Source: Chrysomallon squamiferum
Taxonomy: Eukaryota; Mollusca; Gastropoda; Neomphalida; Peltospiridae
Length of the DNA: 60,000 nt
Reading direction: 5' to 3'
Assembly: GCA_012295275.1 (NCBI GenBank)
Contig: CM022671.1
Coordinates: 20,402,822-20,462,821, forward strand
The position numbers and the translations under genes were made by a program. The notes below the pieces were generated by a model. The model had not been told where the DNA came from, did not search any database, and was given only the letters and a program-made list of their open reading frames with translations. Positions 1 to 11,943 of this stretch are shown piece after piece (within the stretch, counting starts at the first letter, position 1; each line of letters opens with the position of its first letter).

Positions 1-424
1 AGTAGGGTTTATATAAGCATCTTCTCATGGACAGAATACACATTTTAAATCAAAGATTAAAAATCCTTTGTTAAAGCTGAGAAACTGGAAAAACAAACAA
101 CTGCAAAAGTATTCTCATTATCAAATAAATAACAAATACAATTATTTATTGAAAGAAACAATTTTCCAAACTCACCAGGGCAAGTTAAAAAGTTAATAAG
201 AAAAGATATTAATGGACAAAATTAATTAAGAAAATTTACAAAGATAAAAACACTAACCAGAAAACATTATTTTATATATAAAAAAAGAAACTAGAAACTC
301 TAATAGACATCAACATGCATCTATAAACATAAAACTTGAATGCATTTAAACATACATATATTAAGACTTAGATATCTAGAAATATTATTTTTCTAAATAT
401 TCAGTGTATTACTTTTATTTTCAG
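1..424. other. AT-rich intron 5' of the first visible exon of IL-17 receptor-like gene 1
   Basis: No coding exon is recognisable here. The stretch ends in a normal acceptor (TTTTCAG at 418-424) and the exon that follows opens with two bases of a split codon. It is therefore best read as intron, with the missing 5' exons (signal peptide and most of the ectodomain) lying to the left of the window. Confidence 0.6.
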
Positions 425-3400
425 AATTACAAAAATTTAGAAACATGACATTGGCTGTTTCTGCAATTGCACAACGAAAAAGTGTCCATGTTGTGTTTGA
501 ACCTTCTCCACCTTCATTTAACGTTCATTCCTATGTTGTTACACTAAACAACATTGAAACAAGAGTGACCAAAACAGAGGTCAGTTTTAACAAATATTTC
601 CTGTACTTTGCATTAAAATGCAGATTAAAAGTGTTTTTTAATCTTCAGGAAATTTTTTTTTTTCTTTAAATTTAGTTTGGTTGTTATTCTGCCATGTCAT
701 TATTTTGACAGTGATAATTTTGTTAGATTTTCTGCATTTTAAAATATAAATATTTGGTAATTGTACAAACAAGACAAATTGCAATTGGCTTATCAGTGTC
801 ATGCAAACATTAAAATGGCCATATATGAAGTTTTAATGCTGTTGTTTATACTCACTCTTTATTTGCAAGGAAACACATTATCTGTTGCTGTTTTAAATTT
901 ATAGGTTTTGACTGACAAACATCAACATGAATTTCTTGACTGCCCTCCTGGTGTTTATGTAGTTGTGGTAATAATTAATTTTTATCAGTTGGTATATAAT
1001 TTCATCTGACTCTTTAAATTACTGTTTAAATATTTCATAGACATGCTTTGTTTATAGGTGATGTCAAATTTTTATTTGTGCAATAATGAAATAAAACTGT
1101 CATTTTTTCTAGAGATTAAGCAACATATTATATGTTAAAAAGTGTTTAACTCTTTAATATTAAGAATTATCAAAGTAGCAGTGTCCACAATATATGAATA
1201 AAAATAATCTCTCACTTTTTCTTCTGGCTGCTACACTCAAGTTCACTTCTAGTCATTCCTTAACATTCACAAACCCACGCCCTCACTCTCCTGTATTTGA
1301 TTAAAGTTTTCATCATTCAAATGCTAAGATATTTTTTGAAATTTCATGTATTTATATTTCTTCTAATATTAATATTGTCGAAAGAGAGGAGTAATGTTTT
1401 AGTTAATAGAATTGTATCTTTCTAAACGTTTTTTTTTTTGGAAACAGGTTCAGCCAAAAGGGACTTCCTGTCCTGATGGTGACTGCAGAGGAAGTTATTC
1501 TGAACATGTTCTGTTACAATATCCAGCATCTCCAGGTGAGAACCAATTTTCAGTATAATTTATAAGTAGGTTTCCATTACTGAAAAATAATAAAGCTCAC
1601 TAAAGCCCAATCATATTATTTTTAAGGAATGAAGCATTTCACAGACGTTCTGCAATTTTCACTATTTGTTTAAAGTCATAAAAACCTTGTATAAACCTAA
1701 ATGCCAGGAATTAAGGACAATTTTAGATTTCACAAATTGCCTTGTGTTAATTAACTCTGTTTTTCAAATTATCTTGAAATGTATTAATATTTATCATATC
1801 ACATACTGGAGCATGTTTCTTTCTGTTTTAAAGTGTATTACTCTATTTTTCAAATTATCATGAGGTGTACTAGTATTTCTCACATTGGGCAGGTGGATAT
1901 TAAAATGTAATATTTGAGTTTTTTCAAATTACTATGAAATGTACTAATATTTGTCAAATCAAGTATTGGAGAATGTTTCTGTTTGTACTCAAATGTATTA
2001 TGTTATTTTATTTATATATTTCCAGATTCAATTAGTTTACTTTTGAAGAAGCTTGGTGCAGCTGTGGGTGCTGTAATTGGCCTCCTTCTTGTTCTGAATG
2101 TCTTTTACTTTTACTACAGATACCATCAAATCAGTAAGCTGTTTATTTAATAATTAAAACACATAAAATCCTTAAAAAAAGAAATTTAAAATATGTATGC
2201 AGAGTTCTTGTATTTATATTCCATGTACTTGGTGCTGTTTTGTGTTTTCTCTTTTGTGTCTACTTTTGAGGATTTTTCATGTTTTGGGGGTTATTGTTGT
2301 TGTTTTATTTCTGAATATGTTTAATGTGCTTTAGCCATAGCAGAAAATTCAATATTAATTGAAAATACTGCTTACACTTCCTGGAATCATTTATTAATCC
2401 ATTTTCATAACTAATTTACTTTAGCTCAAACCAAATAATAATACTGACATAATAACAATAACAGTAATAATGAAAATAACAACAATAATAACGACAACAA
2501 CAGCAACAACAACAATTCCTGTATGGATGTATTATCAGAAGTCTTTAAAATAGTTTGCTTTTTTTTCTAAAAGTTTAACAGAAAATAAGTCAGATCAGTT
2601 AATTTATGTTAACATACAATAATTATGATTTGCTGTCTTTGAGAAAATTTTGGTTATTGTTGTTTATTTATTTATTTTAAATTCCAGTATTTGTTTTTAT
2701 TTTACAGGTCATAAAACTAGAACTGTGTTATTACTGTATACTTCAAATCACCAAACATTTGCTGACAAACTTGACAAATTACTTGAGTCTTTAAAAATAA
2801 CAACATTTAAAAGAATGTATAACAGTACTGGACAAAGAGATTCTTGTCATGAAGAAGATGGCAATTTTCAAAAGAAATGCTTGGAGGTGAACACCATTTT
2901 GATCCAGTGTTCTAGCACCGTGGCCAGACATTTCAACAGAAGAAATACAGAAATAGAGGAAGTTCCTTTACACATCAATTCACAGTATATCTCTGCAATT
3001 GAAACCATTGAGAAAGATCCTTGTCTTTCTTCAAAAGCCATAATCATCTGCTTTGATGGTGAACACAATGAGCATATCCACTTAAAAAACTCAACATCTT
3101 CAAGGTGGAGCATCCAGAATTTGAAAAAGATAACCTCCATTGTCGTACCTGGCAAGAAGTCATATTATTCACTTCCGAAGGATTTTCATAAATTATATTA
3201 TTTCTTATCAAAACGATGGTTAAACCAGCAGGTCAAAAAATCACCTGAGTGGAGAGATTTCACTGATGTCCCAGTTATGGGAAGTGAAGGTAAAAAAAGT
3301 TATGTTTTATTATTAATAATACCCACATAATAATGATGATGATTAATATTATTATTATTATTATCTTTACAAAAAGAGACTGATTTATTAAAGCAATAAT

Positions 3401-4173
3401 TAAACATTTTTATCAACCATCACAAAGACATATGATAGCTTCACATATTGCAGACATAGCATCAAACATAAGATAAACATCTAACAGCAAGTATCGTTTG
3501 CTTATAAATGCATAAATCCATATGTAACCATTTGTTCTCAGTGTCTTCACTGAATTATGTGTGTGTTTGTTTCAGTAATATTCATGCAGTGATTACAGCT
3601 ACTAAGAAAATGTCTACTCAGAAAAATGGTTGTTTCATTGTTTTTTTTAATTTTTTTTTTTGTGTGTGTACATTTTCAGTGATCAATAACATGAGAACGG
3701 ATGTACAAGTGGAGCTTCCAGATTCTGACTCATCAACAGATGCCAGTGATTCTGATGAACGAGATGAGACAAGCAGTAGTTCTAGTTCATCTTTATCAGG
3801 ACCATTGCACATTCAAAATCACAATGAAACAAAACCTGAAGAACATTTGCCATCTGGGCCTCACTGTATCGGAGAGTCAAGCAACAGAAATGACGGAATT
3901 GAAGAACAAACTGCTCTGATACCACTGGTTATTAATGCAGTTATTCCACATTGTCAAAATTTTTGCCAGCATGGTGATTGCTCTTATTCAATGAATGGAC
4001 ATCATCACATTCCAGTTGAACATTATCATAGACAGCATTCTCATTGTCAGAATCAACATCCCCCTCACAGTCATCATCAAATTCCAGTTGATGGTTTACA
4101 TCAATATTGTCATGGACAGCATTCTTATTGTCATAATCAACATCCCTCTCACATTCATCAGCAGCATGTGTAG
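425..4173 (+). CDS. IL-17 receptor-like protein 1 (SEFIR domain, His-rich tail), 5'-partial
   Basis: Exons are 425-579, 905-967, 1448-1535, 2026-2133, 2708-3289 and 3680-4173. All use GT-AG sites and compatible phases and end at TAG 4171-4173. The first three exons encode a Cys-containing extracellular piece (CPDGDC), the likely end of an IL-17R ectodomain. Exon 2026-2133 encodes a TM helix (GAAVGAVIGLLLVLNVFYFYY). Exon 2708-3289 begins SHKTRTVLLLYTSNHQTFA, a SEFIR-like first strand and helix, and continues about 170 residues with the hydrophobic strands ILIQCSS and AIIICFDG. SEFIR domains recruit Act1/CIKS-type adaptors in IL-17 signalling. The last exon has an acidic Ser/Asp stretch and an unusual His-rich tail. 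The 5' end is outside the window. The SEFIR domain is divergent, so orthology to a named IL17R is not claimed. Confidence 0.8.
4000..4158 (+). repeat. In-frame duplicated His-rich segment in the receptor tail
   Basis: Two imperfect units follow one another in frame. Unit 1 starts HHHIPVEHYHRQHSHCQNQH at 4000; unit 2 starts HHQIPVDGLHQYCHGQHSYC at 4072. Anchors (IPV, QHS, NQHP) recur, with about four extra residues in unit 2. The DNA is also visibly repeated (cattctCATTGTCAGAATCAACATCCC against cattctTATTGTCATAATCAACATCCC), so the unit arose by local duplication. Histidine and cysteine density suggests metal binding, which is inference. Confidence 0.8.
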
Positions 4174-7100
4174 TTTGTGACTTGTAGTTTTAGGATTAAT
4201 AAGAAAATATGTTTTCATAAAGAAATCTATGAAATAGAAAAGACCAATGACTTGCCATAGCCAGCAGTTTTGTTACTAAAGACAAATTAATAATGCTAAA
4301 ATGTGTAATCAAATAAAAAAAATGCTAACCTCTTGTGTAATGATGGAAAACTGCAGTAACAGTTTTTCTAAGTGTTAGGTATTTCATCTTACTGTATTTA
4401 GTTCACACATTAAGGTTCCTGCTTTCTTTTATATAGGAAGGTTCATGTAAAAGATATCATACTGCTAACTCATGTTTAGAAAGATCTGCCTCAGATAAGA
4501 TAATAATAATAATAATAATAAATATATATATATACATGTATGTGTGTATGTATTTATGTGTATATGTACGTATGAATGTAGAAAAGAGCAAAAAAACTAA
4601 AAAAATATAATTAAATTATCAGAAAAAATAGGTTCAAAGAATATATTAACACATGCTCCAAAATAAAATCTCACAACTTTCATATTGTTAATATATATAT
4701 ATGAACTACGGTATTTATATTATAAAATGCATAAAAAGATAATAATAAATGTTAATAGCACAAAAACATCAAGGTACATTGTGAAGTTATGGCTGATGTC
4801 AAAAACTATCCTATTTTTGAGCACTATTTATTTCTAAATTGTAATAATATGTAAAGTGGTTAAATGTCATTCACATATTTATAAAATATGCAAATGTTAT
4901 GTATTTCTACAATTACTGTTTGATTAATTATATTTCAGGATCATGTATATAGTTACAAGAACTAATAATATTAGTGTCTGTGTGTACATATATATGTATG
5001 TATGTATGTGTAATATGTATATAATATTGTAGTTTGTGTATATGTGTAATTTTGTAGTTTTATTTTTTTATTTTATGTACATACCAGTATACATAAATTT
5101 ATAACAGTGTATAATATATTTATATATGTTAACCTTGCTTTTGGTGGGGGTTACGCTGGATGTCATTTTGTTTATCTTTATTACTTGTTTTTAAAAAGTA
5201 AATTTGTAGTTTGTTTTGTTTTAAACTGTGTTTATATGTAAATGTATCCATGTGTGTAATAGATAAAACAGAAAGATACCGATTTTGTAAAACCTTATTG
5301 TTTAAACACCATTTTTAACTGAAAATAGTAAATCATTTACTACAGTTGACTTTTTTTTTTCTTTTTACTAACAATTATGTAAACATTCAGAATTGTATTG
5401 TTTTTGTATATATTTGTAAATATTTTGCAAAATTTATTGCTGAGGTGTGAGTAGATTATTTCAAGACTAACTTATAAACTATAGCAATATATAAAGGCGT
5501 TTTTATTTCATTTTTGCATCTATATTTTTTATTTTTGACACTTGAGAGTTTTTATTGTTTCTTTAGTTTTTGGTGAGATTTTTTTCTACTGCAAATTTTG
5601 TTTTAGAATTACTGAAAAATTACTTGTTTAAATTATATTAATATGCAGGTATCTCAAATATTTAACATAAATCAGAATTAAGTGTTTGGTTTTCATATAC
5701 ATATATATGAAATTACAGATTGGTTAAAACAAGATATTTTTGTACTTTTTTATATATTTTTTGTCATCAGATGATGTTTAATATTATAAGTGTAATTATT
5801 TTCACACAGTTAGATCTTATTTTCAGATTTAATATGATTCCAGTTGGTCTGGTTTTTACTTTTAGATAAAAAAAACACGTGTGGTTTTTTAATTACAAAT
5901 TTTCTTTATAAAATTTATTTTAAATAAAATTATGTTAACCAAATTTGTATTTGTTTTATGTTTCTGTTTTTTAGTGGCTTTTAAATCCCATTTGTAAATT
6001 TGAATAATAAAGAAAGTTATTGGCCAATTTGTGTGGGATAGAGAACCATTTTTGATTGAAGCATATCCAGATTAAAAGTCAGTTTCTGAAAAGGTTCCTC
6101 ACAAGCCAGACAGGTTTGCTTTCATAACTATACACTTCATCAACATTTATTATGATCAACCAAAAGGAGTAAAGTGAGTTGTACACTTAATGTTTGAACA
6201 AAATAGCAAAATATTAACTTTTTTATAAATTTATAATGGTTTTGGCTTATTTGTGTTATCTCCTCTTCTATCCTTATATATATTTATAAATTATAAGTAT
6301 TTTTATGTGCAGGTTATCATACACAAACTGACAGCCCAGATAAACAATCGTGACCATATTTATGATATTACTTTTAAAACAGATTATTGATATCGTCAAG
6401 AAATTTTTTCTCTGATGCAGTTATTATTTATAATGATTGGAAGGCTTTCCGTTTTCGGATGACATTTTATTATTTTAAAAATTTTTAGTGAACTGCATGT
6501 AATTTTTTAGAATTGAAGCATATAATCAAATCGATTAAACTGGTTAACACAAGTTATCGTTCGTGGGTTAAGATGTCGCTGAAATCGGAAGTGATAAATA
6601 GAAAGAAAATTTATTTACGTTTTGTTTGACTTTCATTCTTTTTCTGAAAGGTATTTATTAACATTTAGATTTTTTAAAGATTATGTTTGTTTTGTAGCAT
6701 TTACGCTTAAATAGGATTTTAATAAACATTATACCAAAAATACATATTAAGCTGGCTTATCAGTTATAATATTTAGTAAACACAAACGCGAAACGGGGAA
6801 ATGTGACAGAACCAACTAAAAAAGTCAGAGCGCTGTGAATGTGATTATTTGATCGGTTGCTCAGTGTATATTGCTGGTAATAATTAGTTAATTTTATTCT
6901 TATATATGGCATAATTATTTATATAACGTATAAGTTATTAGGTTCTAAAACTGACACCAGCAATTCTAAACCTTAACAGATGTGTGCATATTATTACTTT
7001 ATAAAAAAGTTTATTAGTAATTCAAATTTTTTTCAATTATTTTGTTTTCAGTAATTTGTTTATTATATCTGAAAGTGATCTGTTAATTTTTGAATATAAG

Positions 7101-7238
7101 TATATGTATTAGAATTATGGTTTAAGTTAAATAACAATTATTACAATTTAAAAAGTATTACTTCCCAGTAAGTACAAATACACAGTGTATAAATGTGTTG
7201 GTTTATATTTGTTATAATATATTAATATAATATTTCAG
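4174..7238. other. 3'UTR of SEFIR gene 1 and intergenic DNA
   Basis: AT-rich DNA without a convincing exon. A candidate poly(A) signal AATAAA lies at 4312-4317, 139 bases past the stop. Short AAT and TATG microsatellites occur at 4500-4560 and 4985-5030. A less AT-rich patch around 6780-6890, ending ..TTGCTG|GTAATA, could be a noncoding first exon of SEFIR gene 2; that is only a suggestion. Confidence 0.5.
4312..4317 (+). terminator. Poly(A) signal candidate, SEFIR gene 1
   Basis: First AATAAA after the stop codon, 139 bases downstream and followed by TG/TA-rich sequence. Confidence 0.4.
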
Positions 7239-7277
7239 ATGATTGATTTAAAAACTTGTCCATTTGTCTGGTGGTGA
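7239..7277 (+). promoter_or_regulatory. Upstream ORF (12 codons) in the 5' leader of SEFIR gene 2
   Basis: An acceptor-like TATTTCAG ends at 7238. The next bases open an ATG frame of 12 codons (MIDLKTCPFVWW) closed by TGA at 7275-7277. It is in the same frame as the main ATG at 7332, so that stop also blocks N-terminal extension. If the leader begins at or before 7239, this uORF could reduce translation of the receptor. The leader boundary is inferred from sequence only. Confidence 0.4.
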
Positions 7278-7331
7278 AAGAAATATTCTGGGTGTTGGCT
7301 AAGTGTGGTCAGATTGGCTGGGGCTTTCATT

Positions 7332-10300
7332 ATGACAGACACGAGTAAGTGCCTAAAATAATAATTGTTGTTGTGGTGGTTGCTTTTTATATATACACAG
7401 ACTTATTATCACTCTTTGTAACATTTATCTTTTCTAGTTTGTTTGTTGTTACTGATAAACCTGTTTTCAAAGGTTTCATAGTTCAAACAGTCCACAGTTA
7501 ATGGATGAACGTTTTAAAATGTACACATGTACCATTCATGATATAAACAGACAAAATATATGTTGTATATTTTTAAGGGTTAGCTTTATAACTGATTCTG
7601 CAAACAAAATAATAATATGACAAAATAATAATACTAATAATACAATTTTTTTTTAGAAATAAATAGACAAGAACCACATTAATAATAATAAATAAATATG
7701 TAAATTGTCAGGACTGTGAATGTGAGAAAGTAAAAAAGATGAAATTTTCACTTAATCATGACATAACATTTGTCATAAAAAGAGAAGTAAATAATCATTG
7801 ATAGGCTGAGGGAAACAACAATTTATCAGTTACATGCTTTGTCTGTGTATTATTTGCTCACATTTCCATGTAAGAAATGACATCACAATAGAAAAATATA
7901 GGTCTACATATATCCTCACCTATTTTTATTAACACATTTTATTATTTGCAAGAGAAAATAAAATAAAAGCATGGTAAAAACATACAAATTTATTTAGGCC
8001 AATTTTGAACATGCCACTAAATGCAGCACTTTAATAACTTAATGGGGTTTTTAATGATTATTATGCTGTTAATACAAACTGAGACAGACTGGTATTCAAC
8101 AAACTTTTTCATTTGGTGCATTTTGGAGTTCATCATAGCTGAATGTAATGTTTTGAAATTATAAAAAGAAAAAAGTTTTTATTATATGTTTTTAGCATTA
8201 ATTTGTGGATTTTGTTTGTTTAAAATAATGTAAATTTAATTTTATTATTTTATTAATGCTATTTCTGTTTTAAATTTTATTATTTAATGATTATTATTAT
8301 TATTATTTAACTTCATGTTTAATTTAATTTAAATTCTTCTAAAAGTAGAGAAGTCTTGAAAAAAGAAAAACGATTCTACATCATATAATCTTTTAATGCA
8401 TTTTGCAGATGGAAACCCTAAGTCCAATATGGCCACTCCTGAGCAGCCGAAAAGTGGAAGTGGTAATATTTTATTATTAATCTTTAATATGTAATAAATA
8501 TGTGAGATAAAAAATAAGAAGTAATTTCTCCCTGTTTCAGCATCATTTTTAATTGAATTTATGATAATTATATGGCTTTTAAAGCAATATTAAGTGAATG
8601 TGTTTGTATCTGATGCATGTGTGTGTGTACATGTGAGACAGAGAGAGAGAAAAAGATGTGAATCAAATTTGTGAGGCATTGAATAGCTGTTAAGCTTTTT
8701 GTTTGTTTGTTGTCATTTTGTTTTGTTTATATATATTTAAATACCTTATTTATAATTTATGCAAGAGATCAGTCTGTTTTGAAGTAAATATAATTTTCAA
8801 ATATTAAAATTAACCTAATGTCTTAGCAAATGAATTTCAAAACAAAAACAATCTAGCGTATTAACTGTAACACTAAACTGATACATGGCAAAAATAGTAA
8901 AGAGCACTAAACATAATCCTAGATATTTTCAGTCATCCTATTTCGGAAGAAGGCTTTTTTCTCTCTGTCAGCTATTTTTATCTATGCAAATATAATGTTT
9001 TAACTTCCAGGAGACCCTGTTATCAAGGCATCCCAAGAACCTGATGAATATCATCAAGCCATCCACATCATACTGGTCACTGTGGTCAGTGTCATTGGCA
9101 TTGTTGGAATTGTTGCCCTGATCTTACTTATATGGCGCTACTTGAAAAACAGGCGACAGGGAAATCACCGTGAGTAATTGATTTATTGATTAATGAAGAC
9201 AAGCTGTGATGTGCTGCAGCCACTTGAGCTATTAAGTTGTTGTGGGACACCGAGAAGGTGGTAATCTACAGGAGCTTAATACAGACCCAGATAATGATGA
9301 TACATTATTAATTTATCATCCTTGTTGATCCAGTTCTGATCACATTCAGAAATATGCTACAGCGTGAAAAAATAAGTGTTGTTAGTACACATTTGCTGTG
9401 AATGTGATTCCATATTTTTATATATTTATGTGAATCCATCCATGCATATACATGTATATTTGTGTATCAGATTTTAAATTGTGATTCAGTAATATTTTTC
9501 TTCTATTTTCAGTAAGACATAACAGAAGCCCAAGTTTGGATTCTATTTCTGTTGGTAAGTAGTAGGCTTATTAATTTTGTTTGTCCCTTAAAATATATAT
9601 TTTTTTATTTTATTGTTAAAATATTATACAATATTTATGTTTACCTAAGATAATTAATATTGAAAATCCTATTAAGGTTAAACATCATTAGTTGAAATAA
9701 CTTTAAACAATTTTACAACTAGTTTCCAAATTTTTTGTATGTTGAGTGATTTAATTATTATTTTTTTTTTTTTAAAGCCTTATTATATTTATTCTTTACC
9801 GAAGATTTAACAATTTTTATTAAATCTTGTCAGTATTTTAAAATTGATTATTATTTTTATTATTATTATCAACACAATTAGTTATATTTAAATTATTAAT
9901 CTTTTTATTATAACTAAATATATATTCATAATGTCTTACTTTGATTGAAATAATAAATTCTTAGATTTCTTTGTCATGCCATCATTAAATGATTAATATG
10001 ATTTATTTCTGTTATTGTTTTTGTTATTATTGTTGTATTTCAGAAAATGTAAAAAATATATATTAATCAATTTCCTTTTGATTTGTTTTATATGTTGTTG
10101 TTAACGTTAACTGATTTTCTCCTCTTTTTTTTCTTCATCACATGTAGAGGTGAGTAATAAACAGCTACCTGTGGTTTTGCTCCTTTATTCTTATGATTGT
10201 CCTATGCACGAGAAAGTAGTGCAGGCTTTGGCTGGATTTCTAATGGAAGTGTGCAACTGTAATGTCACCCTTGACCTTTTTGAAGAACAGATTATACATG

Positions 10301-11619
10301 ATCAGGGCCTGGATGACTGGCTTGTAGAAAGGTTGCAGGATGCAGATTTCATAGCAGTAGTTTGTTCTGTTGGGGCCAGGTTAAGGTGCTCAAAGAAAAG
10401 GATCAAATTTAAAATCGATGGCCTTCGGACATTGCCTGATTATTTTGCAGTAGCTGTGGATTATGTTGCTGAGAAAATGAGGGCTGAAAGAACAAAAGGT
10501 TTGTCAATGGCTAAGTTTATCACGCTGTACATGGATTATTCAACAGCTAGTGACATACCTTTGCAGCTGGAGACTGGAGCCAAGTTCTGCCTGATGAAAG
10601 ACATTTCCAAACTCCATAGTCACTTGCACTGTGCAGATTCAGAGGACAGAAAAATAACATTCCCCACCATGACAGAAAATACATATCAGGAAACAGAGAC
10701 TGGTGCAGACTTGTATGTTGCTATTCAGCAGGCTAAAGATTATTTTGCACATTATCCAAACTGGGTGGAAGACAGATTGGAACCCCTGACAACCAGTGCA
10801 GGTAAAAAGAAGACTCGACACAAGAGGAAAACATCACTGGAACAGCCATTACTGCAAAGTAGTTGTTGTGAAGATAAAATAAAGTCACTGACTAACTGCC
10901 TGGACACAACAGCAGAAGTGCACACTCTACCAAATGTGATAGGCAGGCAGGAGACACAGATAAACTCATTTTTTTACAGTCGACAGAATTCTCTGCCATC
11001 ATCACTCAGCAGTCATGTGACACCACACCTGTCAACCAATCACATTAGCATTTCAAAAAGTTTTGACAATTTTTATCCAACCGGGCAAACTGGAGACAAA
11101 GATGATCTGCCCCCATGTATTATTTGTGGCAAGTGTGTGCACACTGACGGCAAGATGACATGCAGGAAGAGGAAAGAACCTCCTGAAATTGAGCTAGATT
11201 TGGATTATATTCCACCTAAGAATAAGAGCAAATCCATGCCGGTTGTTTATGGCACTGAGTTGAGTAGTTCTCAGACTGTTCTTCAGGCTGAGGTGCACAA
11301 TGAGTGGGAGAGTGATGGAAGAATATCACCTCTCTCTGACTCGCCAGATTCTGCATCGTTGTCAGGTTCTGACACTTTGGAACGCGACCTGCATTCAATC
11401 AAAGTACTGCCTACATTTGATAATGTCCATTACTCGGCTTCATCCTACATGCTCAATGAGTTGTCACCACTGAGACGTCTTTCATCATCAGTGATTGTGT
11501 CCTCATTGTCCGACTACCGAATCCAGGCCGTTCCCACTCTGGTTCCTGTTTATCAACGAATCATGATGGAAACTGATGGGAACACCACTGCACAAGATGG
11601 ACAGGTTTTCAGTTTGTAA
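7332..11619 (+). CDS. IL-17 receptor-like protein 2 (SEFIR, IL17RD-like), lacking an ectodomain
   Basis: Exons 7332-7344, 8409-8462, 9011-9169, 9513-9554 and 10148-11619 join in frame to 579 aa. Residues 1-41 are polar with no signal peptide. Residues about 42-64 form one TM helix (IILVTVVSVIGIVGIVALIL), followed by basic KNRRQ. The SEFIR domain spans about 95-250: it opens LPVVLLLYSYDCPMHEKVV and contains DDWLVERLQDADFIAVVCS and GARLRCSKKRIKFK, resembling the IL17RD-type block around VV-S-GAR. The tail of about 330 residues is Ser-rich, with a Cys cluster near 413-428. The upstream frame is closed by TGA at 7275, so this is the first ATG of the visible transcript. SEFIR proteins signal at the plasma membrane through Act1-like adaptors. 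With about 41 outside residues it is unlikely to bind cytokine alone. An unseen alternative 5' exon could add an ectodomain. Confidence 0.85.
11110..11163 (+). other. Cys cluster CxxCxxCx8C in the cytoplasmic tail of SEFIR gene 2
   Basis: The tail encodes PPCIICGKCVHTDGKMTC, with cysteines at residues 413, 416, 419 and 428 and a histidine at 421, flanked by basic RKRK. The spacing could hold one zinc ion, but it matches no zinc-binding family I can name. The rest of the tail is low in cysteine, so the cluster stands out. Confidence 0.6.
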
Positions 11620-11937
11620 GGCTCAACAGAAGCAACTTCTGTGAATTTGTACATCGGTCAACTTAATAATTTCTGAGATGATCACAATTCGCAAGTCTCA
11701 GTAGTCCATATTTTTAAAAGATGTTAATGAAATCCAGTTACTTGGTATTTATTATGTAATTTATTCAATATAGTTTGGTTGATTTTCTGTAAGTGTTAAA
11801 TATGAGAAAGTTCATATTTTAGATAATTGATTCTTCTAATCAGGCTTTATGTAAAACGGGTATCTACCTGATGCCAAGACTTAACCCTTTAAAATGTAAA
11901 TATTTATTATCAAATGAGTAAATGAAAGTGTAAGACA

Positions 11938-11943
11938 AATAAA
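11938..11943 (+). terminator. Poly(A) signal candidate, SEFIR gene 2
   Basis: AATAAA about 320 bases after the stop, followed by a TTTGTTTATGTGCTG GT-rich stretch. A second AATAAA is at 12008. Confidence 0.45.

Noticed and set aside
2868-3155. 95-aa minus-strand ORF
   Set aside because: Antisense shadow of the SEFIR exon, with no family resemblance.
3508-3679. N-terminal extension of the last exon of SEFIR gene 1
   Set aside because: This is intron ending in TTTTCAG at 3679. The spliced phase from 3289 fits exactly at 3680.
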